From assembly GCA_011032825.1 (NCBI GenBank), contig JAADJZ010000030.1, positions 62,001 through 126,000 on the forward strand: 64,000 bases of DNA, given 5' to 3'. Under the pieces are notes generated by a model that ran no database searches, was not told the origin of the DNA, and saw nothing but the letters and a program-made list of their open reading frames with translations. This document shows, one piece after another, positions 35,691 to 48,227 of this stretch (position 1 is the first letter of the stretch; each line of letters begins with the position of its first letter). The position numbers were made by a program, and so were the translations under genes. The DNA comes from Massariosphaeria phaeospora. Lineage: Eukaryota > Ascomycota > Dothideomycetes > Pleosporales.

Positions 35691-38024
35691 GTCGTACTCG
35701 TCGTCGAAGCCCACGTCGTCATCATCACGGTACTGTGCCGGATCGTCGAACTCCTCTTCCACGTTACCTGCCGGATACTCCTCGTCCTCCTCGTACTCGC
35801 CATCCGCCTCATCATCTTGAACTTGGACCACTGGGACCTGGGCTGCCCGGGCGTGCACTGTAGGAGAAGCCCGTAATCCTCGTGGAGAGGTGCCGGAGCC
35901 GGCAGGACTGGCACCGCGGCTACTTCCACCGTTCGATGTACCATCCATGGCACGCAGCACTTCGTAGTTGATGCTTCGACTGAAATGCGGGGCACGTTTC
36001 TTTATCATCTTGCTGGCTGCATCTGCGGCGCTTTCAGCTTCTTGGCCCTCGAGGACGCTGAGGTCACCCATTTGAGACCGCACTCGCTTCTGCTTAGGCT
36101 TCTTGGCCAGACCCATTGCCTCATCGAGGGCCTGCTGCTGAATTTTGTTCATATTGTCACGCAGCCAGTCCTCATTTTCACTTAGCCAAAGACGCGCCTT
36201 CGCCTTCCTTTCTTTCTCAGGAAGTATGCAATTCGCGACGTCAGGGTCATCGTCAAATTCGTGCTCTTCGAGCTCGTCGGAGGTGTTGATATTGTTGTTA
36301 GGTTGGAATTGCCGGGCCAAATCTTCTGCGCGTCTGCTAGCACGCATGAATTTGCGCTTGGCCTCGTCCTCGTCCCAGCTTGCCATCGTATTTTTTATCT
36401 CATGTTCAAGGTCTGCCTCGATTGCCAGATCTTCCTCTGAGACGACAATGGGTTCTCGGGTCTTGGGTGGTCGTCCACGCTTCTTTGGCATAAACGCTGC
36501 GGCTTCTGTGTCGGAATTTGAGACGTCTCCCTCTGCCCCGAATTCCGCTAAATTATCCAACGCGGCGTCGGTAGCCCCACTCAGAGCCTCAAGATCTACG
36601 CCATCTGATGCGCCTTCTTGGACGTTTTCTGCGCTGGTAGCTCCTTCGCCATGTTCTGCCGTGCTGGCTCCAGGTTGGAAAGTCACCTTCTTGCCCTTTC
36701 CACGTACAACCTTGCGTTTCTTGCCCTTTTCACGTGTAACCTTGCGTTTCTTGCTTGGGCCTGCTTCAGTCTGAGTCTCAGTCTGACCTTCGACCTCGCC
36801 CTCTGTTTCAATAGCTTTTCGTTTAAGCGCTTCAGTTCGCTCTTCCTTCTCTCTACGCTTCCAGACAGCCGGGGGTCTAAGTTCCTCTTTCTCTGGTTCC
36901 GTGAGCTTGTACACCTGTCCGTACTGACGAAACTGCTCCACGGTCAATGCCGCGGTAGCTGACCGCCTGTACTCGTATAAGCGCTGATTGATGGTTGAAT
37001 CTGCCACTTTGACGACGTAAACCACCTCCCGAACGGTACGGCGCCAGTTGTTCATACGTGCAGCAAGAATGATGCAGGCGCCACAAATACCAGCGGGCTG
37101 GCGTCCCTGAACCATCCACTCCCGGCTCATACGTTTCAAGATGTCGCACGCATCCTTGGCGACCTTGAACGAGTCGGTGCCAAACTCAAGTTTACGACAA
37201 TATTTCAGCATCAGAGGCTCGATCTCTTGGAGTGTGGTGCCGCCGCTGCACTGTGCAGGGTCAATCTGGTGCAGCTTCTTCAACAGTTCCTTGTATGCGT
37301 CACCCAGAGCCCAGACGTTGACTTGGATCTGCTCGGCCAGGTCGATGAGCATCAGCGTATTGTCGGGTCGTTGTCTGCAAGCTAGGTAGATGCAACAAGC
37401 GACCACGACGCTGGTGCGGCGTCCAATGATGAAATTAATCTTGTCTTCCGGGAGGAGTGTTTTGTTGATTTCGATTTGATTGTAGCAAAGCTTATACCAG
37501 CGGAACGCCGCCTCCTGGATGGCGACATTGGTGACCAACACGGCGTTGCTGATCTGGACGAGCGTCAGAGGATATTGTGGCCAAGACTATGACTCACGAC
37601 CACTTACTTTTTGAATTTCACTGTGGATGTTCCTCAGAGTCTGCTCCCTGCTGTCCATGCCGTGGAGACCACGCATGGTGCCGCCCATGGAGTTTGCATG
37701 GCGCTGGCCTTCTCCAACGAAGCCACCTTGAATAACAGCACCGCCAATCGCATTCTCGCCGAACTGGATCTCGGAGGTGATGTTGCTCGCCTCAAACAGG
37801 GTACCACAAACGAGGCATGCCCGTCCTCCGTTGTCGTCGACGCTGATATTTGGTGTATCGCAGCAGTCCTTTGTGGCGGCGGCGGCGGCCTTCGGGGGTG
37901 GTGCGGGTGCGGGCGCAGTCGGCCGCTTTGCTCTGTAGGGCGTGTATGGGGTCGAGCCGGAGATGGATGGGCGGCCCAACGACGCAAGCCGGGGAACCCG
38001 CGGGGCAACGGCTGTACCGGGCAT
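35682..38024 (-). CDS. BRF1: TFIIIB subunit BRF1
   Basis: TFIIB-related factor that recruits RNA polymerase III with TBP and BDP1. Exons on the minus strand: 38024-37608 and 37553-35682 (54-bp intron, GTAAGT); 762 residues. After a Pro/Ala-rich leader comes the zinc ribbon (DCCDTPNISVDDNGG, RACLVCG) and the FGENAIGGAVIQGGFVGEGQ linker. Two cyclin folds follow (LRNIHSEIQKISNAVLVTNV to LKKLHQIDP; LMLKYCRKLEFGTDSFKVAK to STINQRLYEY). A Lys-rich stretch, the TBP-binding block (ARLWLSENEDWLRDNMNKI) and a very acidic tail ending DDEYDDY complete it. The first zinc-ligand pair is adjacent Cys-Cys rather than CxxC, which may be normal in this lineage. Confidence 0.94.
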
Positions 38025-38636
38025 GTTAGCACGACTTCAGCTGTGGCAGGGACGCTGCAGAGCGGCGGCGCTGTAGCGGGCGGGTTTGCGGACGGCGAGT
38101 GCAGGTGCAGGTGCAGGTGTTGTGTAGGTGGTGAAGCAGAGACGCGAGCATGGCGGGATGGAGCTTTGTCGCTGCAGGTCCAGGCGGGGCTCTGTGCGCG
38201 CTAGGCTCGCCGTGGTTAGAGCGCGGGGCTAGCCTGCAAGAGGCAAAGCGCGCGACCGTCCCTGCTACGCTGCCCCTCGCTCGCGGAAACTGGGAAGGGA
38301 GCAACAATGACAAGCTCTGAGCTGCCTCTCCAGCCTCACCCTCACCCCCTCCGCGTCCCGCCAGAGCACCACGGCGGGTAATCACCGGCCCTGCCAGCAT
38401 CGACGAGCTCGTCCTGCGCGCCGGGCGTGGCCTGCAGGGCCGCCTCATCACCCGCATCGTCATTGGCTCCCATGGCGCACCCGGTCCCTTGCTCGCCTCC
38501 CAGCCCTCCGCCAAACAGCACGTAGCCCAACCCGTCCCCGCCCCCCGAGCTCCCCTCCTGGCCCACCTCAGCTCAGCTCCTCCCCTTCTCCACCTACCCG
38601 TACCCATCGCCCTTTGCCCTCTGCCACCCCTCCACG
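38025..38636. promoter_or_regulatory. Divergent promoter, BRF1 / acidic protein
   Basis: GC-rich 612 bp with a GCAGGTGCAGGTGCAGGT microsatellite near 38100-38120, serving two outward genes. A long minus-strand frame through it is compositional and is not called. Confidence 0.5.
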
Positions 38637-39455
38637 ATGTCGACGCGCAAGAGAAAGCAGGAGGCCGAGCAGGAGGAGGAGCTCCAGGCCCTCCCGTCCG
38701 ATGAGAGCGACGAGGAAGAGGAGTAAGTAGCACCAGCCCCTTGACGTCATGCCAGTGCACCACCACACCATCGCATACCCGCGAATCCGTCTTTTTTGTC
38801 GTCGTCTGATGTCTTCCTTTGCAATTGGTGCTCTGGTCTTGGGCACTCTGGTTCCGTGCCCACTGTCCGGCCCATTTCTCCCAGTGTCAGTGTCAGCCTG
38901 GTCCACGGAGCGATGCTTTCGTGCCATCAGCCACCGTTTCCGAGCCGACTCTTTCTCAGTTGTGCTTTCCGTGCTATGTCGGGTGCCAATCGACCGACCT
39001 GTTTTCACTCTCGTTTGCCGGAATCCTGCCAGGCGGGCGGCCGGTGCTCAGGACCACGAGGCTGACAGCTGTGCCTCATAGATACGAAGACTCTGAGGGG
39101 TCCGAGGCCTCGCTCGACGACGAGGATGAAACGGAGAAGGCGGCAGCTCCTCGTAAGTCGATGCGCCGCGCATCTCCACTGCGCCCGAACTGATACGTCG
39201 TGATCAGCGCCCAAGAAGAAGACAAAGATCACCAAGCCTGGGGGCAAGGACGATGAGGAAGACGAGGAAGATTCCGAAGCGGAAGATGACGAGGACGCCC
39301 CTGAGCAGGACGACGAAGAGAATGAAGATGCTAGCGGCGCCACAAAGAAGGCTCCCCCCGGTGCCAAACAGGACCGGAAGGTTAAGCCTACGAAGGCTAA
39401 CGCGCCGGTGCCTGTCGTCGATGATGACGACGATGATGATGATGACGAAGAGTAA
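38637..39455 (+). CDS. Small acidic Lys/Asp/Glu-rich protein, probably nuclear
   Basis: Exons 38637-38722, 39082-39152, 39208-39455; 134 residues. It starts MSTRKRKQEAEQEEELQALP, has acidic blocks (DEEDEEDSEAEDDED), a basic PKKKTKITKPGGK block that may be a nuclear signal, and ends in a VPVVDDDDDDDDDEE run. The composition resembles histone-chaperone-like small acidic proteins, but no chaperone motif is visible. Intron 1 is 359 bp, the longest in the window. The model is supported by frame continuity and a GTAAGT donor at each intron. Confidence 0.65.
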
Positions 39456-40058
39456 GGACTGTCGATAAAAGGTGTCCGCGAGGCTGTGTTGCCATCTCGA
39501 CTTTCATGTGTTGGCAAAAGTGTGTAGAGACCGGGGTCGTTTAATCCTACTACAACCTAACTGGTCAAGTCAACATATATCTTGTCTGTCTTGCCCAATG
39601 GATTACACTCTACATGACCTTCTATTATGATATCCACAATTCTAGATACCATCTGGCAAGTTGACCCGTGTTGATCCGCAACCAGCAGGCTTAACGTCGA
39701 CCCGTAGACAAATGTAGCTTAGGGAAATACATGTAGGAGTAATGTATCCAGAGTAAAAGCCCAAGAGCTACATCCAGCCTTTCTACCTTGGCCGAGTATG
39801 ACGTCCACGTGTCACCGTGTCACTGGCGTAACAAAATCGCCGATAAAACAAGACGCCCGCATCAGAAGCCGAATCAAAGACGCGCATGTCCGAATTAACA
39901 CATGGCCCCAAAACAAGCACTATCGTCTCTAGACCCAGTCTTTTGCGCAGATGGCCCGATGTTGTTAGGCGCCAGGAACAAGGAATCTTGCTAGAAGACG
40001 CGGGTTCGTTACGCAATAAACCAATACGATGGCGGTTTGTATAACATACCCATGTAGC

Positions 40059-40098
40059 TTCTACAATCGAATTCGCCCTTCTACAATCGAATTCGCCC
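40059..40098. repeat. 20-bp perfect tandem repeat (2 copies)
   Basis: TTCTACAATCGAATTCGCCC occurs twice in direct succession. No flanking gene gives it a function. Confidence 0.9.
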
Positions 40099-43000
40099 AT
40101 GCTTCCCAAGATCAGCGGGTAGGGGGGTTGTCTACTCCATGTCTTGCTGAGTATCGAGGGCCTTGCGATGTCCGTACGCTTGCTCGCTCGACAAGGGTCC
40201 TGCTACATCGTCTAAGCGGCAGCTGGTGCTATCGTCCGTCGGTCTTCCGCTGGAAGTGAATTATGGTGATGTACAGGATAACGACGCGGTGAACGACGTG
40301 TTGAAAGGAAAGTTCGTGGGGGTTTCCGTGGCAGTGAAGGACTGGAGCTGCTGAGCGGTATTCCAAGGACCAAAGGCCAATGGCGGAGGTGCTGAGAGTT
40401 TGGAGGAGGTGGCTCTACTGTTACATGTCGTAGTTAGTGTGTTGGAGTATAGTGCCGTGGATATCAACTAGTAGGAACGTAGTTGCTCGCACGACTTCGA
40501 CTATTTCTTATCTGTGAGTACGTAACTTTCCAGAGCTCCGATCCATCTTGAGCCGTTGTGCTCGGTGCCATGCTCCAGTCTGATATAGCGGCTAGTCGAG
40601 ATTCAATTGCGTAGAGGGTTATAGCCTGGACTCTTCTTATTGGTTGGCTGGGAAATATAACCGCGTGATTTTGGCAATAGTGAAGTTCCACGCGTCCATC
40701 TTATACGTTGTATTTTCATGACATGCTAGACGGTCTCCAGCTCCGGATGCCTACTCATGGAGATTGGAAAGCGTAACCCGATGGGCATCTCAGTCCAGTG
40801 GGTGGTATATAGCAGTGAGGAAACGCGCCGAAGAGATTGAATCCCTACTCTTGCAAAGCCCAACTGTTTCTGCTTGGCTGGCCACTGCTTAGTCGGAAGC
40901 CCTGCTTGCCGTCTCGATTTGTACCATAATAAGTAATGAAGCTTTACTCTAGGTGAGAATGGGAATACCGCGCCACTACATGCGTGGAAGACTGCACGGC
41001 ATGGTCATCTTATGCATATGCGTCGATTAGGCCCTCGGCGTGCGGTCCGACAGTTCGTAAGGAAGGCCCGCTACCGCAGGGAGGAAACAGTCTAGAACCC
41101 AAGTCAATGGTAAGCGTTGATAACAAACACGATGCCATTCTCGTCAGCAGTAGATATCCAGCTTTCAAGCTCGCTCAAGCATTTTTAAGCTTCTTACTGA
41201 GACAGGCCCCCAGCTCAACTCAGCTCTACCCGATGGACCACCCGGCCTGCAATCCGCACGAACTGTTATTCAGTTCGGATGGTTGGTTGCTTGGGCACCT
41301 CAGAACTACTTAAACATCGCGCTTCGAGGACTGAAAGCCAATGGGATGAATAACAAACAGGTCGAGAAGCGCTTAGTGATAGAGTAGACTCGGCTATCGG
41401 ATGACAAAGGACGGACAGCATTGCGTTCATTCGAATACGGCAAACGATAACGTGCACCGTGTTCAGTGGAGATATTGTAAGCTGTGGAACACAAGAACTC
41501 TCTTGCAGAATGTCTAAGGCTAGTTAGCGAAGAATTCGGATTTCTAGGCCGACTGTGGCCGTGTGTAATAATGAGTCGAAATTGATATTTGGTGTGCAAA
41601 GCCACAACGGATATGACTCCGAGAATTTCTTCCTGCATGCCACAGCCATGCACGCAGGACTGGAACGCGGTGCCATTTTTGTTGTTGCGGTCAACGGGTC
41701 CATTCTGCAGTTGCAATGCTTTTATGCATCACTGTGGGTCGCGCGCCCTGCATATAGATGGAGACGGTGAGGCTGCGTGCCTCGCACAGCTTCAGCGGTG
41801 AGAGCTGGAGTGTCCTCCGCTTAATTTCCTCCTTGCTGCTGTGCGACCCTAGACAAAGGGATGGTAGCATAGGGCTGTGCTATGTATGGCTGAAATCGTG
41901 CAGCGCTGATGCGGTAGCCAGCTGAGTAAACGCCAGCATCCAAGGACTTGCTGGATCGGGCAAGTTCAGCCATTATTGCGAACGCCTGTTGCATTCGCTA
42001 CGGCTCCAGCGCAGCGGAAAAGCGGCGGAGTGATCGAGTACTCCGTACATGTCCGCCCTTTGGAAGGCTTGTGGCTTGGGTGAGCTGGGGTTGCACTTTA
42101 TCGAGGTACGGGGTCAGGGACCGGACCACAACGGAAATAGACGATAGATAGGGAAGCTTTCTAGAGGCGGTTCATCCGCAGCAGCATCTTCGTGTCGTCT
42201 CTTTATCCAACCTCTTAACTGGTAGCTTGAGATGGCGTGCGATACCACCAGAGCTGGAGCATCACAACCCAAGCATGATGAGGTACAGGCTCGAGAGTAT
42301 AATCAGTCATCGGCTGTATTGTTAAGCCTGGCGTACGGAGTACCACCCTGCAGGACATTAGAAAGTGGGAATTTGTCAGATGTCCCTTTCTAAGCAGACA
42401 GGACAAAGCATGCGCCCGTAAGCCAATCAGCAGCGCAGGAGCGGCAGCCCTGTAGATTATCGATGGAGAGTTGGTAATCTTAGCGGGGAAATTTCCAAGG
42501 ACAAGGCGAGGGAATCATGGGGTTTTGTGTGATCAGTCCTGATGGCAGATGATGACATTGCCCACATGCAGAAAAGGATGACGGGACACATGAGGTGGCT
42601 GGACGACGGTCGTCGTACGGGTTGGTTCGCGCCCTCGGAGCGATAAGTGTCCGTGGCCGCGCGCCCGTTTCCAAGGTTCGTTCGTCCGATCTGGAGTGGG
42701 AGGCACCTCGCGAATCCGCGCGGGAGGCTTGGAAGTAGATCTACCCTTGTAGGAGGGTCGGCCTCGCGATGCAAACGTTCGTCCGAGTGCCCGAGAACCC
42801 CTCGGCACAACCACGATGCGCTGTTCTAGGGACAAAGAAAGCTGCAGCTGGGAACAGGACGGCGACAAGCGAGTTGATACGACGGTGAAAAATGATGGCA
42901 CCGTAACGAATTTGGTTGCGCATGCCCGTCTCCATAGTCAACGACCTCGACTTCAGGTCCTGGATAGAGGCCTCAAGAGCGAGCTGTCCACTGTTAGAGG

Positions 43001-44007
43001 CGTCGCGTTACAGCCCCAAACGGGCCAAAATTCAAATATGTACGTACACAGACGGTACGCGCTCAAGCGTACCTACATGGTGCACGGTACACGGTGCTGC
43101 TTCGTACCCCGTCGTTCGCGGTGCGGCCGATACGGGCGGTAGGCAGAGCTGGCCGGCCGTCTCGGGCTCTCAGCCTCCACCGCCCACGTCCAACCAGCCA
43201 GCTGAGGACGACAAAGCCACAGCTGTCGTCGCATGCCTTACCCAGTCCCGCCAGCACACGTAAGGCTTCTCTCGAGTCTCCACTGTCCCGCCCAGGCAGC
43301 CGAGTTGCAGCTGCTCCATCCTGCAACGCACACACGTAGGACTCTCTGGGGCGGACGCGGGCGGACGAGTCACCGTCATGCAGCCGCCGAAAATGCGAGA
43401 ATGTGATGATGCGCTTCATAGTCATGAGCAAGCAGCTGCAAGAGGCGGACAAAAAGGGCGGGCGTGTGCAGCGTCGTCTAGCGTGTCGTTATGGCATATG
43501 CGCAGGCATGAATGCTGCGCGGGGGTAACTGACTGTAATCCCCGAGGCCGCCGTCGCGATGGTTCCCAGGCATGGGCTGGCATGGCTTTGTTCGGGGCCG
43601 AGCGCGCTCGTCGTTGATTACTGTGTGCAGGCTGCCAACGACCGGCGGGCGGGTCTAGCGGAGCTACGTGACTGTCCACTGTCCCGTCCCCCTGCCCCTG
43701 TTCCTTTCGAAGCGGTCTGTCGGCCTGCCAGCCTGCAGGCGGTGACTCGGATCGGGGCTGTTGTAAACTCCAGCGGCCACGCGCAAGCTGGCCGTCATCC
43801 AGGAAACATAAAGAAAGACGCTCCGCCCGTTTCAGGCCTCACTCTCATCCAGCCCAGCAAACCACACACAAACACAAGCCACTCCTCAGACCAGCTCCCC
43901 ACTCTCAACATCTTCACCCACGTCTTCACACAACTTCGTCGACAGCACACCGCATCGACCACGCCATCGCCTCGCATCCCTGTCCTCCCATTGGCTGCTC
44001 CACCCAG

Positions 44008-44071
44008 GTACGTCGCTGCCTCGTCTCGCCTACCAGGCTTCCAGTCATTGCCTTACTGACTCACCTTCTAG
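44008..44071 (+). other. Probable 5' UTR intron of the ECM13-like gene
   Basis: CAG|GTACGT donor, ACTGACTCAC branch-like site and CTTCTAG acceptor, 64 bp, ending 30 bp before the start codon. Confidence 0.5.
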
Positions 44072-44101
44072 GCATACCTTTTTTACTGCACATCAATAAA
44101 G

Positions 44102-44845
44102 ATGCCTTCCCACCTCCGACTTCAAAGTCACTTCGAGCCCTTCTCCGCCGAGACGACCCGCTCGCACTTTGTCTCTTCACCCCCCCAGAAGAAGCAGAAG
44201 ATGTCTCTCACCCAAACCTACTACATTGCCGCCTCGGCCCGCTCCAAGCTGGGCAGGGAGGCCTCCCGAGCCGACCACGACCTCCGCCTTCTCGTCGGGC
44301 ACGCCAACCTGCTCGACGGCCTGATGCTCGAGCTCGCTGACGCGGAGAAGAAGCAGGAGGAGTGGTTCAACAGCACCGTCCGCCAGGCGACCAAGACGCA
44401 TACATCACGGCACATCCAGTGGGCAGACAGCTTTGCCGAGGAGCCAGAGATGGACGACGACTCTTCCGACTCGGGCTCCGACTCCGACTCCGACTACGAT
44501 GAGGATGGCGACTTCGACATGATTGCTGCTCCCCGCCGCGTCCCCCAATCGCCAGTACAAATCACCACCACCGAGGTCGACGACGACGAGGACTTTTACG
44601 ACGATCTGGAGGACGACGAAGATCTCGCTCTTACTCGCGTGCCATCGCAGTCCCCACCCGAGCTCGTCTACGAAGAAGACTCCGAAGACGAATCGCCTCC
44701 TGTATCACCACCTCAACCGACAATGGAATTCTCACAAAAGGAGGCCATGCTCACATCAAGTTTCTACGATGCAAAGGACCAGCCCGCCTACATCGAGGGC
44801 TATTTCATACCAGAATCGACCGCTCCGCTCATCACAAGCTATTAG
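44102..44845 (+). CDS. Small acidic protein with an ECM13/YJR115W-like N-terminal motif
   Basis: Single exon, 247 residues from 44102, or 214 if the internal ATG at MSLTQTYYIAAS is used. The block YYIAASARSKLGREASRADH then DLRLLVGHANLLDGLMLELA is the likely conserved core and recalls the yeast Ecm13/YJR115W family (short helical repeat with LxxLVxHANxLD). The rest is strongly acidic with Asp/Ser runs (DDDSSDSGSDSDSDYDEDGD) and ends EGYFIPESTAPLITSY. Function is unknown. It has a long CT-rich leader with a probable intron and lies isolated between two gene-poor regions, a pattern often seen for regulated genes. The family assignment is from memory. Confidence 0.6.
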   Translation: MPSHLRLQSHFEPFSAETTRSHFVSSPPQKKQKMSLTQTYYIAASARSKLGREASRADHDLRLLVGHANLLDGLMLELADAEKKQEEWFNSTVRQATKTHTSRHIQWADSFAEEPEMDDDSSDSGSDSDSDYDEDGDFDMIAAPRRVPQSPVQITTTEVDDDEDFYDDLEDDEDLALTRVPSQSPPELVYEEDSEDESPPVSPPQPTMEFSQKEAMLTSSFYDAKDQPAYIEGYFIPESTAPLITSY

Positions 44846-47800
44846 GCCGCGCCGCCCCGACCGACCTTCAATTTGTTTTTGATCGAGCATTTCCAGCGAG
44901 CGAGTCTTTTCAGCGTTGCATTCTGAAGCATGATATCACACATTTTCTTTTGTCTACGGAGGACACTTTGGACATTCCGCGGCACAAAGCCCGCGATGAA
45001 GTCGGTACATACTACTCTACTCAGAACTGTTGGGACGGAATGTTGAGAGGACAGCGGATTGAAATCACAGGATGGTTTGCCAGGATGGTTCGAGATCTCC
45101 CACACCATGGTGGTCGAGACTCCCTAGGTAGCACGAAATCAAACAGAATCATTTCGCCAACACCCACTTTCTTCTTGCCTATATTGATGCACATGTGATG
45201 GCTGCAACATTTGCTTATCGCTACAGACTCAGCGCATGCACCATGCACATGGGATGGTGCCCACCGACTTTTGGCTTGTGCATGTGATCCCTGCTCGATC
45301 CGCCATGGTGGGTTTCCTCCGGCGCTCGCAAGGCTGAAGGTTGGACGGATTTCAACAAACCCCGCATCCGCTCCTACAGAGTGTGCTGCGGATAAGGCAT
45401 ACGTACGACTCCACGAACGCGAACGCGAGTAATAAATCCGCGGCTGCCTTGCCTCGTTAAACTGGACTGGTCGCTTGGACAACTAGGCCTCGTGGCTTCG
45501 TGGCCTCGCGTCCTCGCGTCCTCGCGTCCTCGCGTTCCTGCCGGGCCACCCGGCCTCTTTAGATCCGGTGAACTCGGGATTTATCAGGCTCCGGCCACGC
45601 AGCGCGCGCTCTTCGTCCGAGAGACATAACAAAAGGCCGAGCGACGAATGCATGGATGCTGATGAGACAACAAACTGCCACTGCACTGCAGGCACACACT
45701 GGCGACCATCTTGTTTGACACCGACACCGATACCGGCACAGCACAGCACAGCACGCGCGCACGAACTACGGCCGCGCGCTGCGAAACAAAGGGCGGAAAC
45801 AGATCTGGAAACACTGTGCCAGGCGCAGGCATCATTCATGGATGCGATTTGACCTCGCGGACTTGGACACCAGCCTTCCTTCGTTGCGGCGAGGACCACC
45901 GCGAAATCCAATCCCAAGCACAAACGACTATAGTTTCATGCCCGCTGTCTGGGTTCGTTTCCACAGGCGCATACAAGTACCAGTTTGTCTAGGCGTCATC
46001 AATCCCAACCACCGCTGGCAGTTTCGCTCGTCGAACGCCAGGAACAGGCCTTCTAGTTAGTTATCCCGCTCCGCCCCAGCTCCAAGACGGCGTAATTATT
46101 ATCCCATTCCACGGGTTCCTGGCGCGGAGAGAGAGTAAGGGGCAGATTTGTTTGGTTTCGACATGCGCGCACATGCATTGATTCTTGTCCGGACGCTGAT
46201 GAGTTGACGAGTTGACGATGCGCTGGCATGGCTCAGACCGCCCGCCGTGGCCTGCGCTGGCCGTTCTTCCAAGGTTGTTACTTACCTACCTACATTCTGG
46301 ACCTCGCGCTCGATCCACTGGTCTTCTCAGCCTCCTGTCTCTACCACCTACTTTAACTCAAAACAGGTAATGAAGCAAACGCCTCAACCTTCAGGCACAG
46401 CTGAGGGAAAGACAAAGAAGACAGCCCCCAGCTCCGTTCCAACCTTGCGCAATCTGCTGGAGGCGAGCATCTGGCTGGACCCTGTCCTGTCTCGAAACTT
46501 TGAATTCAACGTGGCTCAATACAGTACAATCTCACTGTGGTCATGTCCCGTTCATTTCAAATATCTGCTACAATAAATATCAAAAGCAGTTAACAATTCG
46601 TTGCTGCAACCCGTGCTGGGAGGATGATCGCTGGGCCGCATAATTTGCCTATTTGGGCTTAGGGATGAGTAATTGAGTACGCCTTGTCCATTACATCGCG
46701 GGTTAATATGGCGACCCTAGAGAGTGGTGCATGTCAATTGTGTCTGATAAATCCACGGATTTAACGAGGAGCGTTATCAGTTGTTCTACTCTGTACTAGC
46801 GACTAGATACTGTTGATCGGTCTGAATAAGGAGTGTCGATCAGCTCCCCTATGATCAAATATGGCATTCTTCACGTCGTCCGCATTAGCCCTACGCTATC
46901 GTGGAGTTCCGACTAGAACGCCATCTCCGCATTTTCACGACTGATAGGTAATCCGCCAGGGTTCGTTCCTCGAGCAGGCAGCCGTCCTGCAGAGTATCAC
47001 AATCCAACAAGCAACCACAGGCCAGCCAACCAAGCCCCCAAACCCAACACAAAAACCGAACATCCTCCAAAGAAAGCCTCCGCGGCCCCATTCATCATCG
47101 GAACTCACAAGTCTCCAGCCACAGGAACTCCACCCCAACTCCACCCGCGCGGTCGGTGCTCACATCAACCGAGCCCGCGTAGTAGATCCATCAACCGCCG
47201 TTCCTCCGTCCCGCGCCTGCCCCACCTTCCAAGCCCGATTATCCCCGCGGCTACCGGTAGGTGGGCGGGACAGCGGACGGTCGGAGCATCGGGTCTTCGT
47301 GCGGAGTTGCTGGATACGCTGGATACGCCAGATACGGTGCATGGACTAACGTTACTGTTGGTGGACGAATCCTTCTGGGCATGTATGTGTACGAGAACGA
47401 AAAAAGACGGCATCATGATCTTCTTCTCGCACGTCGTGTGGATACCGGGCTTAAGAGTACTGCGCCGAGCTGAGCTGGCGTTAGAGCTAGGTAGATGATA
47501 TAATACACTGGGCCCCTGGCAGAAAAGAAAAACTCAACGACTGAGTTTTCGCCGAACCCGTGGGTAGCGAGGCGTGTGGGTGCGTGCCGTGCGTGTCATA
47601 CCTGCTAGTGTAGGTAGGTTGCCTTTGTAATGCGTGGTTGACAAATCCACTCGGTATGAGGTGGAGCAAACTGAACTGAACTGGAGGGGAGAAAAAAGAC
47701 CCTTCCAACGCTATGATAATCCTGACGTCGAGATTTCCGCATGGATCGTGATTGCAAAAAGTTCTTGGCGTGTCGAGGCTTTTCTGCCAAAATATGGAGG

Positions 47801-48227
47801 ACGGGTAGCGGCGGCTCTGGCAGTCGGACGTTTCGTATCTCTGTGGATGCCGACGATCTACAAGCTCCCGGGGAAAACATGTTATGAAAAGTGTACGCAA
47901 CGGGTTTTCTTTGATCAAGTGCTGGACGCGGTATTGTTTGTAGAGTCTGCGTCTATGGACTTGCGATTCCAAAGCTCTACAGAACCAGAGTGGGGGAACA
48001 TAGAGAGATATGCTTGTATTATGAAGAGAAGAGTTTCTATCAACAAGATCTAGTTATGTGTAATGGGGTATGAGGAACTCTCTGCTTCCATTTGTGTATT
48101 TGGCGCTTTTTAAAAATCATAATCGGATGCCTCCGGTCTAAAATACTGTGGTAGTGCTACTTCCGATATTCCCCAGCTCGTGAAGCGATCCGAGCCAGAT
48201 TCTGATTCCGAACTGTCAACCTACTCA
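44846..48227. other. Gene-poor region, 3.4 kb
   Basis: Only short conflicting frames. The best, 139 codons on the plus strand at 47634-48053, is overlapped by a 161-codon frame on the other strand and has no family features. Includes an 8-bp tandem repeat at 45.5 kb. The left end is the 3' flank of the ECM13-like gene. Confidence 0.5.
45504..45535. repeat. 8-bp tandem repeat, four units
   Basis: CCTCGCGT repeated four times, with degenerate CCTCGTGG-like units on the left. GC-rich microsatellite with no evident function. Confidence 0.9.

Larger units (their letters stand above)
39456..44101. other. Gene-poor region, 4.6 kb
   Basis: No frame longer than about 170 codons and none with family features; the longer ones overlap on opposite strands. 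It includes a 20-bp tandem repeat near 40.06 kb. From about 43.8 kb it becomes CT/CA-rich and reads as the leader of the ECM13-like gene. The remainder may hold distal regulatory sequence, a long noncoding RNA or decayed DNA; nothing decides between these. Confidence 0.5.
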